This document shows positions 18,353 to 26,507 of a stretch of DNA of 64,000 nt, one piece after another. This DNA is from Luteimonas aquatica (GTDB lineage: Bacteria > Pseudomonadota > Gammaproteobacteria > Xanthomonadales > Xanthomonadaceae): the NCBI RefSeq assembly GCF_022662575.1, contig NZ_JALBFU010000004.1:1-64000 (forward strand), read 5' to 3'. The notes beneath the pieces are model-generated. The model had not been told where the DNA came from and searched no databases. It saw only the letters and a list, made by a program, of their open reading frames with translations. Positions within the stretch are counted from its first letter, which is position 1; each line of letters begins with the position of its first letter. The position numbers were made by a program, and so were the translations under genes.

Positions 18353-19069
18353 ATGCGTTTCATCGACACCTTCCAGCCCGGCCCCTTCCTCGACACCGCG
18401 CTTGGCCTGGCCGCGGCCTTCGTGCTCGGCACCCTGATCGGCGCCGAGCGGCAGTACCGGCAGCGCACCGCCGGGCTGCGCACCAACGTGCTGGTCGCCG
18501 TCGGCGCGGCCGCCTTCGTCGACCTGGCCATGCGCATCGCCGGCACGGTGGAGGCGGTGCGGGTGATCGCCTACGTCGTCTCCGGCATCGGCTTCCTCGG
18601 CGCCGGCGTGATCATGAAGGAGGGCATGAACGTGCGCGGCCTCAACACCGCGGCCACGCTGTGGTGCTCGGCCGCGGTCGGCTGCTGCACCGGCGCCGAC
18701 ATGCTGGCCGAGGGCGTGCTGCTCACCGTCTTCGTCATCGCCGGCAACACTCTGCTGCGGCCTCTGGTCAACGCCATCAACCGGGTGCCGATCGACGAGC
18801 GGGCCGCCGAGGCCACCTACGAGGTCCGCCTGGCCACCGATGCCGGTTCGGTCCATGGCGTACGCGAGCTGCTGGTCGAGCAGCTGGAGGCCGCGCAGTA
18901 TCCGGTCGGCGACGTGGCGGTGGCCGAGCATGGTGACGCCACGGTGGAGGTGGTGGCGACCCTGGTCAGCACGGCGGTGGTGCCCAGGGAGATCGACGCG
19001 GTGCTGGCGCGGCTGGCGAAGGCGCCCGGCGTGCGCCACGCGACCTGGGAGTCGAGCACCCGCGACTGA
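18353..19069 (+). CDS. MgtC/SapB-family membrane protein
   Basis: 238 residues. The N-terminal half carries the family signature GTLIGAERQYRQRTAGLRTNVLVAVGAAAF and four to five hydrophobic helices (including VRVIAYVVSGIGFLGAGVIMKEG). A soluble C-terminal ACT-like domain of about 90 residues follows, as in the long MgtC forms. MgtC proteins inhibit the F1Fo ATP synthase and support growth at low Mg2+ in several bacteria, including inside hosts; that role is known for the family and not shown here. It sits directly behind the CorA-type gene and shares its long leader. Confidence 0.88.
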   Translation: MRFIDTFQPGPFLDTALGLAAAFVLGTLIGAERQYRQRTAGLRTNVLVAVGAAAFVDLAMRIAGTVEAVRVIAYVVSGIGFLGAGVIMKEGMNVRGLNTAATLWCSAAVGCCTGADMLAEGVLLTVFVIAGNTLLRPLVNAINRVPIDERAAEATYEVRLATDAGSVHGVRELLVEQLEAAQYPVGDVAVAEHGDATVEVVATLVSTAVVPREIDAVLARLAKAPGVRHATWESSTRD

Positions 19070-19245
19070 GGCGCGGGCGCGACGGCGAACTGCGACCTGT
19101 CGCACGCGCCGCTCCCCCGAAAGGCACGTGCGCACCGGCGCGACGGCAATTCCTGTACCGTTCGGTTTAACGCGATTCAGCCGGTTCTCCCCAAGCTGGT
19201 CAGGATTGCGCCCGTCCGGGCCGCCGCCCATCCGCTTTCCATTCC

Positions 19246-20079
19246 ATGTCCACCGATTCCTCGCCCTCGCCAGCCCGCGCGTCGCGTCTTCCCTCCGGCG
19301 AAGACGCGCTCGCCGTGCGCCTGTCCGGCCTGCGTCTGGACCGGGGCGCGCGCACGGTGCTGTCGGACATCGACCTGCGCGTGCCGCGCGGCAGCGTGAC
19401 CGCGGTGCTCGGGCCCTCGGGCAGCGGCAAGTCGACGCTGTTGGCGGCCCTGACCGGGGAGCTGGCGCCGGCCGCCGGCGAGGTCGAGCTGTTCGGCCGC
19501 CCGATCCCGCACCGCCAGCGCGAACTGCTGGAGCTGCGCAAGAGCGTGGGCGTGCTGCTGCAGGGCAACGGCCTGCTCACCGACCTCACCGCGGCCGAGA
19601 ACGTGGCGCTGCCGCTGCGCGCGCACACCGATCTGCCGGCGCCGCTGATCCGCCGCCTGGTGGAGATGAAACTGCATGCGGTCGGCCTGCGCGCCGCCGC
19701 CGACCTGTATCCGCGCGAGCTGTCCGGCGGCATGGCCCGCCGCGTCGCGCTGGCGCGGGCGCTCGCGCTGGACCCGCCGCTGATGATTTACGACGAGCCG
19801 CTCACCGGCCTGGACCCGATCGCCAGCGGCGTGATCATGAGCCTGATCTCGCGCCTGAACGACAGCCTCGGCCTGACCAGCATCGTGGTCACCCACCACG
19901 TGCACGAGACCCTGCCGGTGGCCGACCGCGCCATCGTCATCGCCAACGGCCGCATCGTCTTCTCCGGCACGCCGGCGGAGCTGGAGGCCACCCGCGACCC
20001 GCTGGTGCTGCAGTTCCTGCGCGGCGAGCCGGACGGCCCCATTGCCTTCGACACCGCCGCCCGCACGGAGGCCGCGTAA
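19246..20079 (+). CDS. mlaF: Phospholipid ABC transporter ATPase MlaF
   Basis: 277 residues. ABC ATPase with Walker A GPSGSGKST at 56-64, the Q-loop region SVGVLLQGNGLLTDLTAAEN, signature LSGGMARR, Walker B PPLMIYDEPLTGLDPI and switch HH in VVTHHVHE. The order mlaF-mlaE-mlaD-mlaC-mlaB is the standard Mla inner-membrane complex operon, which moves phospholipids between the outer and inner membranes to keep outer-membrane asymmetry. The stop overlaps the mlaE start (TAATG). The N-terminal 20 residues are Ser/Pro-rich and could shorten if an internal start is used. Confidence 0.93.
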   Translation: MSTDSSPSPARASRLPSGEDALAVRLSGLRLDRGARTVLSDIDLRVPRGSVTAVLGPSGSGKSTLLAALTGELAPAAGEVELFGRPIPHRQRELLELRKSVGVLLQGNGLLTDLTAAENVALPLRAHTDLPAPLIRRLVEMKLHAVGLRAAADLYPRELSGGMARRVALARALALDPPLMIYDEPLTGLDPIASGVIMSLISRLNDSLGLTSIVVTHHVHETLPVADRAIVIANGRIVFSGTPAELEATRDPLVLQFLRGEPDGPIAFDTAARTEAA

Positions 20080-20828
20080 TGCCGTTCGTCGCCGCCACCC
20101 GTTCGCTCGGCCGCGCCGGCCTGTTCTCGCTGTCGGTGCTGCGCGCCTCGCGCCCGAGCGCCGACTTCTTCGCGGAACTTGTTCGCGAGATCTACAAGAT
20201 CGGCGCGCGCACCCTGCCGATCATCACCGTGGGCGGCGCCTTCGTCGGCCTGTCGGTGACCCTGCTCGGCTACCGTGCCCTGGAAACCTACGGCGCGGCC
20301 AACCAGATCAGCGCCCTGGTCGGCCTCGGCCTGTACCGCGAGCTGGCGCCGGTGCTGACCGCGCTGCTGTTCATCGGCCGCGCCGGCTCCTCGATCGCCG
20401 CCGAACTGGGCCTGATGCGCGCCACCGACCAGATCACCGCGCTCGGGCTGATGGCCATCGACCCGGTCGCCAAGGCGGTGGCGCCGCGCTTCTGGGCGGC
20501 GGTGCTGACGGTGCCGCTGCTGACCGGCTTCTTCTGCAGCCTGGGCATCTGCGCCAGCTATTTCCAGGCGGTGCACGTGCTCGGCATCGAGGCCGGCACG
20601 TTCTGGCAGGTGCTCAAGGACGCGGTCGACTTCCGCCACGACTTCCTGGTGGCGTTCGAGAAGTCGGCGGTGTTCGGCGGCGTGGCCGCGCTGGTGGCCT
20701 GCTACGTCGGCTACCACGCCGAGCCCACCATCGAGGGCACCTCGGTGGCCACCACCCGCGCGGTGGTGAACGCATCGTTGCTGGTGCTGATGTTCAATTT
20801 CGTCCTGTCTGCCCTATTGTTCAGGTGA
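20079..20828 (+). CDS. mlaE: Phospholipid ABC transporter permease MlaE
   Basis: 249 residues with five or six membrane helices. It has the MlaE/YrbE family pattern: FVGLSVTLLGYRALETYGAANQISALVGLGLYRELAPVLTALLFIGRAGSSIAAELGLMRATDQITAL. The EL.PVLTALLF.GRAGS..AAELG core forms the elbow and coupling segment that contacts MlaF. The start at 20079 is fixed by the TAATG overlap with mlaF. It acts in the inner membrane with MlaD rings on its periplasmic face. Confidence 0.93.
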   Translation: MPFVAATRSLGRAGLFSLSVLRASRPSADFFAELVREIYKIGARTLPIITVGGAFVGLSVTLLGYRALETYGAANQISALVGLGLYRELAPVLTALLFIGRAGSSIAAELGLMRATDQITALGLMAIDPVAKAVAPRFWAAVLTVPLLTGFFCSLGICASYFQAVHVLGIEAGTFWQVLKDAVDFRHDFLVAFEKSAVFGGVAALVACYVGYHAEPTIEGTSVATTRAVVNASLLVLMFNFVLSALLFR

Positions 20829-20895
20829 TCATGATGCGAATCCTTCGCAAGAGCCCGCACATCCCCGTGCGGACCTTCCAAGCGGAAACCTTGCC

Positions 20896-21441
20896 ATGAC
20901 GACACGCGGTCCACGTCTTGAATTCGCCGTCGGCGCCTTCCTCCTGCTGGCGCTGGGTTCGCTGCTGGTGCTGGCGATCGCCTCCACCAACGGCCGCTTC
21001 GGCTTCGGCGGCGACACCTACGAGCTGAAGGCGCGCTTCACCAACATCGGCCCGCTGCGTCCGATGGCGCCGGTCAAGGTCGGCGGCGTCACCATCGGCC
21101 GCGTCGACGACATCGGCCTGGACCCGCAGAAGCTCGACTCGGTGGTCACCCTGGCCATCGACAGCCGCTACAAGGACCTGTCGGCCGACACCTCGGCCGC
21201 CATCCTCACCAACGGCCTGCTCGGCGAGAGCTACGTCGGCCTGCAGCCGGGCGGCGACCCGGAGCCCTTGAAAGCGGGCGACGAGATCGCATTCACCACG
21301 CCGTCGGTGGACCTGATCCAGCTGGTCGGCAAATACATGTTCAGCGGCGCCGGCGGCGACAAGCCCGCCGCGCCCGGTGCCGGCGACGACGGCGCCCCCT
21401 CCACTCCCCCCGCCCCCACCGAAGAGGCGAAACCGCAATGA
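20896..21441 (+). CDS. mlaD: Mla lipid-binding MCE-domain protein MlaD
   Basis: 181 residues, like the E. coli protein. One N-terminal membrane anchor (FAVGAFLLLALGSLLVLAIAS) is followed by an MCE domain (YELKARFTNIGPLRPMAPVKVGGVTIGRVDDI, ending in the TNGLLGESYVGLQPGG signature). A hydrophobic pore-forming segment follows (VDLIQLVGKYMF). The Pro/Ala-rich tail is disordered. It forms the hexameric periplasmic ring that passes lipids between MlaC and MlaE. The 67-base gap after mlaE is the only sizeable one in the mlaF-E-D-C-B unit; the stop overlaps the mlaC start (ATGA). Confidence 0.92.
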   Translation: MTTRGPRLEFAVGAFLLLALGSLLVLAIASTNGRFGFGGDTYELKARFTNIGPLRPMAPVKVGGVTIGRVDDIGLDPQKLDSVVTLAIDSRYKDLSADTSAAILTNGLLGESYVGLQPGGDPEPLKAGDEIAFTTPSVDLIQLVGKYMFSGAGGDKPAAPGAGDDGAPSTPPAPTEEAKPQ

Positions 21442-22097
21442 AGAAGCTCCTGATCCCCCTCGCCATCGCCGCCACCCTGGCCGCCGCCGCGCCGGGCCTG
21501 GCGCTGGCGCAAGCCGCCAAGGCGCCGGCCGCCGCCACCCAGGGCTCGCCGAGCAAGCTCGTGCTCGACAACAGCCAGCGCATCCTCTCGGCGCTGGAGA
21601 GCCGGCGTGCCGAATTCACCCGCGACCGCGGCGCGCTGCGCCAGTTCGTGATGACCGAATTCAACAACATGTTCGACCGCGACTACGCCGCGCGCCAGGT
21701 GCTCGGCCGTCACGGCCGCGGCGCCTCCGACGCCGACATCAAGGCCTTCGCCGACGCCCTGGCCGACGGCCTGATGCAGCGCTACGGCTCCTCGCTGCTG
21801 GACTTCAACACCCAGCTGCGCGTGCGCGTCACGGCCGAGTCGCCGCTGCCGCGCGGCCTGGGCGTGAAGGTGTCGAGCGAGCTGCTGCGCAGCGGCGGCG
21901 ACGCCATTCCGGTCGACTATCTGCTGCGCCAGAGCGGCGGCCAGTGGAAGGTGTTCGACGTGATGGTGGAAGGCGTGTCCTTCGTGCAGACCTTCCGCCA
22001 GCAGTTCGACGGCGAGCTGCAGCGCAAGTCGATCCAGCAGGTCGCCAAGGAACTGCGCAGCGGCCAGCTGCAGGCCGCGCCGGCCAACCGCAAGTAA
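21438..22097 (+). CDS. mlaC: Periplasmic phospholipid-binding protein MlaC
   Basis: 219 residues with a Sec signal peptide (MKKLLIPLAIAATLAAAAPGLALA). The mature protein has the toluene-tolerance Ttg2/MlaC pattern: ..FVMTEFNNMFDRDYAARQVLGRHGRGAS, then ADALADGLMQRYGSSLLDFNTQ, and GGDAIPVDYLLRQSGGQWKVFDVMVEGVSFVQTFRQQFDGEL. It shuttles phospholipid between the outer-membrane MlaA complex and the MlaFEDB complex. It overlaps mlaD upstream and mlaB downstream (TAATG). Confidence 0.93.
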   Translation: MKKLLIPLAIAATLAAAAPGLALAQAAKAPAAATQGSPSKLVLDNSQRILSALESRRAEFTRDRGALRQFVMTEFNNMFDRDYAARQVLGRHGRGASDADIKAFADALADGLMQRYGSSLLDFNTQLRVRVTAESPLPRGLGVKVSSELLRSGGDAIPVDYLLRQSGGQWKVFDVMVEGVSFVQTFRQQFDGELQRKSIQQVAKELRSGQLQAAPANRK

Positions 22098-22393
22098 TGG
22101 CCGGTTCCGCCGCCACCGCCCAGGTCCGCCGCGACGGCGACGCGCTGGTCTTCAGCGGCGCGCTGCTGCGCGCGGGCGTGACGGCGCTGTGGAAACAGGT
22201 TGGCGCGCCGGCCGGCGTGCGCCGGCTCGACCTGCGCGCGGTGGAGCGGCTGGACAGCGCCGGCTTGGCGCTGCTGGCCGAGCTGGCCGCGCGCGCCGGC
22301 GGCGAGGTCGCCATCGACGGCGAACCGGCGGGCCTGGCCGAGCTGCGCGCCGCCTACCGCCTCACCCCGGGCCTGGCCTTCGCGGCGGCTTGA
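22097..22393 (+). CDS. mlaB: STAS-domain protein MlaB
   Basis: 98 residues forming a single STAS domain. Central block: GVRRLDLRAVERLDSAGLALLAELAARAG, where LDSAGLALL is the STAS core with the loop Ser. MlaB binds MlaF and is needed for its stability and activity. The start at 22097 is inside the mlaC stop (TAATG), which settles it. A 13-bp hairpin about 90 bases beyond the stop separates it from mlaA. Confidence 0.88.
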   Translation: MAGSAATAQVRRDGDALVFSGALLRAGVTALWKQVGAPAGVRRLDLRAVERLDSAGLALLAELAARAGGEVAIDGEPAGLAELRAAYRLTPGLAFAAA

Positions 22394-22481
22394 CGGCGTT
22401 CCCATGCAATCTGCCTGCCCTGCCCGGCGCGGTCTCTCCGGCTTCAAGATCCCCGGCCCGGCCATCCGTGCCGGGGACTCG

Positions 22482-22515
22482 AAGGATGGCCGCCACCGAG
22501 AGGGCGGCCATCCTT
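22482..22515. terminator. 13-bp hairpin between mlaB and mlaA
   Basis: A perfect inverted repeat pairs 22482-22494 (AAGGATGGCCGCC) with 22503-22515, loop of eight bases. No T-run follows on the plus strand (CTCCCCC), so it may act as a processing or attenuating stem between mlaB and mlaA and not as a classic intrinsic terminator. Confidence 0.45.
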
Positions 22516-22545
22516 CTCCCCCATGATGTTCGCGATGGAGTGCTC

Positions 22546-23625
22546 ATGAACCCCCTCACCTTCCTCCGCCATGCCGGCGGCGTGTCGCTGCTCCTGCTGG
22601 CCAGCGCCTGCGCCAGCCAGGGCGGCGCGCACGACGGCGGCGCCGCCGGCACCGAGATCGCGCCGACCGCCACCGCGGAAGCGCCCGCCACGACCGCGCC
22701 CGACACCAGCGCGGCCGTTGCGGCGGACACGACCGCAGCGGAGGCGCCCGCTGTCGATGCGCCCGACCCTGCCGCGCAGCAGGACGCCTCGACCGCCGCC
22801 GCCGCGCCCACCCAGGCCGAGCAGGACAGCGCCGCGATCTACGGCACGCCGCCGCCGGCCGCCTACGACCCGGTCGCCGATGCCACCCTGCCCGCACCCG
22901 CCGAGCAGCCGCAGAGCTACGACCCGTGGGAGAAGTGGAACCGCAAGGTGCACCGCTTCAACAGCGCGGTCGACCGCGGCGTCGCCAAGCCGCTGGCCAA
23001 GGCCTACGTCAAGGTGGTGCCGCGTCCGGTGCGGCTGGGGGTGAGCAACTTCTTCAACAACCTCGGCCAGCCGGTCAGCGCCTTCAACGCGCTGCTGCAG
23101 GGCAAGCCGAAGCAGGCCTGGGACTCGCTGGGCCGCTTCCTGATCAACTCCACCATCGGCATCGGCGGCATCTTCGACCCGGCCACGCGCGGCAAGGTGC
23201 CGAACAAGAGCGAGGACTTCGGCCAGACGCTCGGTGTGTGGGGCTGGCAGCGCTCGCGCTACGTGGAACTGCCGCTGTTCGGCCCGCGCACCGTGCGCGA
23301 CACCTTCGGCCTGGTCGGCGACGCGCCGCTCTCGCCGCTGCGCCAGGTGGAGAACGACAAGGCGCGCGTGTTCCTGCAGGGCCTGCAGCTGGTGGACGTG
23401 CGCACCAAGCTGTTCGCGGTCGACGAGCTGCGCGAAGGCGCCGCCGACGACTATTCGCTGGTGCGCGATGCCTGGATGCAGCGCCGCAACTACCAGATCT
23501 TCAACGACAGCAAGCGCGAGCAGCAGCAGGGATCGGCGCTGCCGGACTACCTGCAGGACGACCAGGACAATCCCACCGTGCCGGTGGACGCGATGCCGCT
23601 GGTGCCGGGCAGCGCGGTGCCGTGA
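22546..23625 (+). CDS. mlaA: Outer-membrane lipoprotein MlaA (VacJ)
   Basis: 359 residues. The ATG at 22546 has a GGAG site. The signal peptide ends in a lipobox with Cys20 (LLLASAC). Residues 25-110 are an unusually long low-complexity Ala/Thr/Pro/Asp linker. The conserved MlaA domain then follows: YDPWEKWNRKVHRFNSAVDR, VRLGVSNFFNNLGQPVSAFNALLQGK, GRFLINSTIGIGGIFDPA, EDFGQTLGVWGW, YVELPLFGPRTVRDTFGL. E. coli MlaA is about 250 residues, so the linker and a longer C-terminal tail account for the extra length. It removes phospholipids from the outer leaflet and hands them to MlaC, completing the Mla set in one cluster. Confidence 0.93.
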   Translation: MNPLTFLRHAGGVSLLLLASACASQGGAHDGGAAGTEIAPTATAEAPATTAPDTSAAVAADTTAAEAPAVDAPDPAAQQDASTAAAAPTQAEQDSAAIYGTPPPAAYDPVADATLPAPAEQPQSYDPWEKWNRKVHRFNSAVDRGVAKPLAKAYVKVVPRPVRLGVSNFFNNLGQPVSAFNALLQGKPKQAWDSLGRFLINSTIGIGGIFDPATRGKVPNKSEDFGQTLGVWGWQRSRYVELPLFGPRTVRDTFGLVGDAPLSPLRQVENDKARVFLQGLQLVDVRTKLFAVDELREGAADDYSLVRDAWMQRRNYQIFNDSKREQQQGSALPDYLQDDQDNPTVPVDAMPLVPGSAVP

Positions 23626-23721
23626 TCCGCGGATAGGGCCGGACGCGGGCGGGATCTGCGAACGATCCGCCCGCTTCGACCAGCCAGGCGCATCGCTTCT
23701 CTACTCCGGGCGCAAGGATTC

Positions 23722-23831
23722 GTCATTCCTGCACCGAGCCGCGCCGTCAACGCGGCTGGGACAGGAATCCAATGTCTTGGCCGTTCGGAATTCCAAAGTC
23801 GCCGGATTCCTGCTTGCGCAGGAATGACGGG
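23722..23831. repeat. REP-like palindromic intergenic repeats
   Basis: Between convergent mlaA and rmuC. An ATTCCTGC-TTGC-GCAGGAAT stem-loop lies at 23806-23825 and continues into GACGGG. An outer pair GTCATTCCTG (23722-23731) and CAGGAAT (23762-23768) forms another inverted repeat. A near-copy of the 23-base segment 23809-23831 (one mismatch) occurs at 63747-63769. The shape and intergenic location fit a REP-type element. Confidence 0.6.
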
Positions 23832-23875
23832 CTTCTTTGCGGCCCGATCCAGGCGCGGCCACGCCGCGCACCGCC

Positions 23876-25234
23876 TCACCCGGCCTCGTCCTCGCCGGTC
23901 TCCGACGACGACTCTCCCAGCAGGCGCCGCGCCTCGGCGCCGGGCAGGCTCTCCACCCCTTTGAGCTGGCGCTCGATCGCGCGCGTGCGCACGCCGGCCT
24001 TGTCGATGCTGTTGCGCACGGTGTCGAGCTGGTCGCGGGCCTTCTCCAGCACCACGGAGAACTTGCCGAACTCGGACTTCACCGCGCCCAGCAGCAGGCG
24101 GATCTCGCCCGAGCGCTTCTCGATGGCGAGCGTGCGGAAGCCCATCTGCAAACTGTTGAGCAGCGCCAGCAGCGTGGTCGGCCCCACCAGGGTGACGCGA
24201 TGCTCGCGCTGCAGGGCGTCGAACAGCCCGGGACGGCGCAGCGTTTCCGCGTACAGGCCCTCGATGGGCAGGAACAGCAGCGCGAAATCGGTGGTGTGCG
24301 GCGGCGCCAGGTACTTGTCGCGGATGCGCCTGGCTTCCACGCGCACCTGCCGCTCCAGCGCGATCGCCGCGGCGGCGACCGCCTCCAGGTCGCCGCGCTC
24401 CTGCGCGTCGAGCAGGCGCTCGTAGTCCTCGCGCGGGAACTTGGCGTCGATGGGCAGGCGCACCGGCGTGTCCTCGTCCGGGCCGGGCAGCTTCACCGCG
24501 AACTCCACGCGCTCGTTGCTGCCGGGCACGGTGGCGCAGTTGACGTCGTACTGCTCGATGGTCAGCACCTGCTCCAGCAGCGCGGCCAGCTGCACCTCGC
24601 CGAAGATGCCGCGGGTCTTGACGTTGCTCAGCACGCGCTTGAGATCGCCCACGCCGGTGGCCAGCTGCTGCATCTCGCCCAGGCCGCGCTGCACCTGCTC
24701 CAGGCGCTCGGAGACCAGCTTGAACGAGGCGCCCAGGCGCGTCTCCAGCGTGGTCTGCAGCTTCTCGTCGACGGTGGCGCGCATCTGCTCGAGCCTGGCG
24801 GCGTTGTCGGTCTGCAGCTCGCGCAGCTTCTGCTCCAGCGTCGCGCGCATCTCGCCGATGCGCTGCTCGTTGCGCTGGGTGAGCTCGTTCAGGCGCTGGC
24901 CCAGGCTTTCGGCCAGGCGCTGCTGCTGCTGCGCGCCCTCGCCGCGCGCCTTGCGCGCATCCTCGGTCAGGGCCTCGCGCAGCACGTCCAGGCGCTGGTC
25001 GGTGCGCGTGGCCAGATCGTTCAGGCGCAGGCCGAAGCCCTCGATGCGCTGCTCCTGCGCCAGCGACAGGCTGTCGAGCTGCTGGCGCAGCTCGCCGCGC
25101 CCCTCGCGCTGCTCCTCGCGCAGCGCCGATTCCAGCGCGCGCCCCGGCCTGCGCAACAGCAGGACCAGCAGCAGGGCGATGGTGGCCAGCGCGGCCAGCA
25201 CCAGCAGGATCAGCAGGAGGTCGGTGGTGGACAT
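23876..25234 (-). CDS. rmuC: DNA recombination protein RmuC homologue
   Basis: 452 residues from the ATG at 25234. An N-terminal membrane helix (TDLLLILLVLAALATIALLLVLLL) is followed by a coiled coil of about 170 residues with repeated EQR/LR..L patterns. The RmuC domain then begins (NVKTRGIFGEVQLAALLEQVLTIEQYDVN, LPIDAKFPREDYERLLDA, and FLPIEGLYAETLRRPGL). RmuC limits inversions at short inverted repeats in E. coli and is predicted to be a PD-(D/E)XK-type nuclease anchored to the membrane. The upstream extension to 25330 in the same frame is low complexity and was not used. It converges with mlaA across a REP-like repeat. Confidence 0.88.
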   Translation of the reverse strand: MSTTDLLLILLVLAALATIALLLVLLLRRPGRALESALREEQREGRGELRQQLDSLSLAQEQRIEGFGLRLNDLATRTDQRLDVLREALTEDARKARGEGAQQQQRLAESLGQRLNELTQRNEQRIGEMRATLEQKLRELQTDNAARLEQMRATVDEKLQTTLETRLGASFKLVSERLEQVQRGLGEMQQLATGVGDLKRVLSNVKTRGIFGEVQLAALLEQVLTIEQYDVNCATVPGSNERVEFAVKLPGPDEDTPVRLPIDAKFPREDYERLLDAQERGDLEAVAAAAIALERQVRVEARRIRDKYLAPPHTTDFALLFLPIEGLYAETLRRPGLFDALQREHRVTLVGPTTLLALLNSLQMGFRTLAIEKRSGEIRLLLGAVKSEFGKFSVVLEKARDQLDTVRNSIDKAGVRTRAIERQLKGVESLPGAEARRLLGESSSETGEDEAG

Positions 25235-25361
25235 GGCGGTAGTGTAAATCGCCGCGGTCGCATCGACTGCGCCGCGCGCGATGAAGCGCGGCCGGCTTCC
25301 CGTGCAGCCCGGGCAGGGTCGCCCGGGCACAAAGGCGCGCCGCCCAGGGCGGCGCGCGCGC

Positions 25362-25931
25362 TTACTCCGCCAGGCAGCGGATCATGTTCTGGTCCTTCAG
25401 CAGCGCGTTGATGGCGTCGGACACCACCTGGTTGACGAACAAGGTGTTCGAATCGGCGCCCTGTACGACCTGGACGTTCTTGCGGAACTCGCCCCGATAC
25501 ATCTGCTCGTAAGGCCGCGCGTTGTTCTTGATGCAGATGCCTTTCAGCAGGAACTCGACGTTCAACTTCCCCGCCCAGAAGCCGGAGTTGAGCGTGTAGT
25601 CGAGGCTGCGGACTTCCACGCGCAGCTGATTCTCGATCGGACCGTCGGTGGCGAATCCCTGCCGTCGCAGCCCTTCGGTCACCGCGGTCTTCACGGTCTG
25701 GACCAGATCGCCATCGACCGTCAGCTGCTCGCCGATGCCGCTGACCCCGCGCGTCCCCAGCGTGGCCCGCGGCCGTTCGTCCGCCACGTTGACCATGGTG
25801 AGCTTGCCGTTCCCGGCCGTGCTCTCGGCGACGTCGAGCTTGGGCTCCAGCTTGATCGCCTGCTTGTTGAATGCACAGCCCCCCGCCGCCGCCAGCGCAA
25901 GGCCGACGACGCCCATCCAAATAGCCTTCAT
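25362..25931 (-). CDS. YajG-like outer-membrane lipoprotein
   Basis: 189 residues from the ATG at 25931. Signal peptide MKAIWMGVVGLALAAAGGC with a lipobox Cys19. The mature part follows the YajG/DUF-lipoprotein pattern: LTMVNVADERPRATLGTRG, DLVQTVKTAVTEGLRRQGF, LRVEVRSLDYTLNSGFWAGKLNVEF, and FVNQVVSDAINALLKD near the end. Function is unknown in the family. In enterobacteria yajG lies beside ampG, but no such neighbour is seen here. The open frame continues upstream to 26057 without lipoprotein character and was rejected as the start. Confidence 0.78.
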   Translation of the reverse strand: MKAIWMGVVGLALAAAGGCAFNKQAIKLEPKLDVAESTAGNGKLTMVNVADERPRATLGTRGVSGIGEQLTVDGDLVQTVKTAVTEGLRRQGFATDGPIENQLRVEVRSLDYTLNSGFWAGKLNVEFLLKGICIKNNARPYEQMYRGEFRKNVQVVQGADSNTLFVNQVVSDAINALLKDQNMIRCLAE

Positions 25932-26186
25932 TTGTCCCACCCCAGAATGTGAGCGCCGTCTCTGGCGCGGGCGGATTCTGTGGTATCCGCCATGCCGACG
26001 CAATTCCCCAGGCAGGGGCGCGGTCAGCCGCGTCGGGCCCGCCGCGATCGCCGGCAAACCCCAGAGAATCGATGACTACGCATCCCTTCGCCGGGGTGCT
26101 GCCGCGCGCATGACGGCGCCCCGTCCCTCTTGCGGCTTCGCCGCCATCCGCGCAGCCTTGCGCGGTCACCCGGAAGGAATCCACCG

Positions 26187-26501
26187 ATGCGCCGATCCCC
26201 CGTTCTGCTCGCGGCCCTGGCCGCCCTCCCCGCCCTGGCCGCCTCCGGGCCGGCGGTGCAGCCGCCGCCCGGCAGCTATGGCTTCGACTGGCTGCACCCC
26301 GGGTCGGCGCGCTGCACGCTCATCGGCCCGGCGCTGTCGGTGAGCTTCCGCAGCTGCGTGCATTCGCCCGAGGGCGGCTTCACCGGGGAGAAGGTGTCGG
26401 CCTACACCTGTTCGGTCAACGACCAGATCGAGTACCAGATCTTCGCCGGCCGCGACGCCTGCCAGGCGCAGCTGGAGGCGATGCGCGCCAACGGGCCCTG
26501 A
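26187..26501 (+). CDS. Small secreted protein, unknown function
   Basis: 104 residues. A GGAAGGA ribosome binding site precedes the ATG at 26187. Signal peptide MRRSPVLLAALAALPALAASG, then a mature domain of about 80 residues with four cysteines (ARCTLIG, RSCVHSP, YTCSVND, DACQAQ), consistent with two disulfides in the periplasm. No family was recognised. It stands alone, divergent from the YajG-like gene and convergent with rlmI, whose stop is six bases away. Confidence 0.62.
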   Translation: MRRSPVLLAALAALPALAASGPAVQPPPGSYGFDWLHPGSARCTLIGPALSVSFRSCVHSPEGGFTGEKVSAYTCSVNDQIEYQIFAGRDACQAQLEAMRANGP

Positions 26502-26507
26502 GCGTCC

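Noticed and set aside
22482..22515. Hairpin as a strong intrinsic terminator for the mla operon
   Set aside because: No T-run follows on the plus strand; only a hairpin can be claimed.
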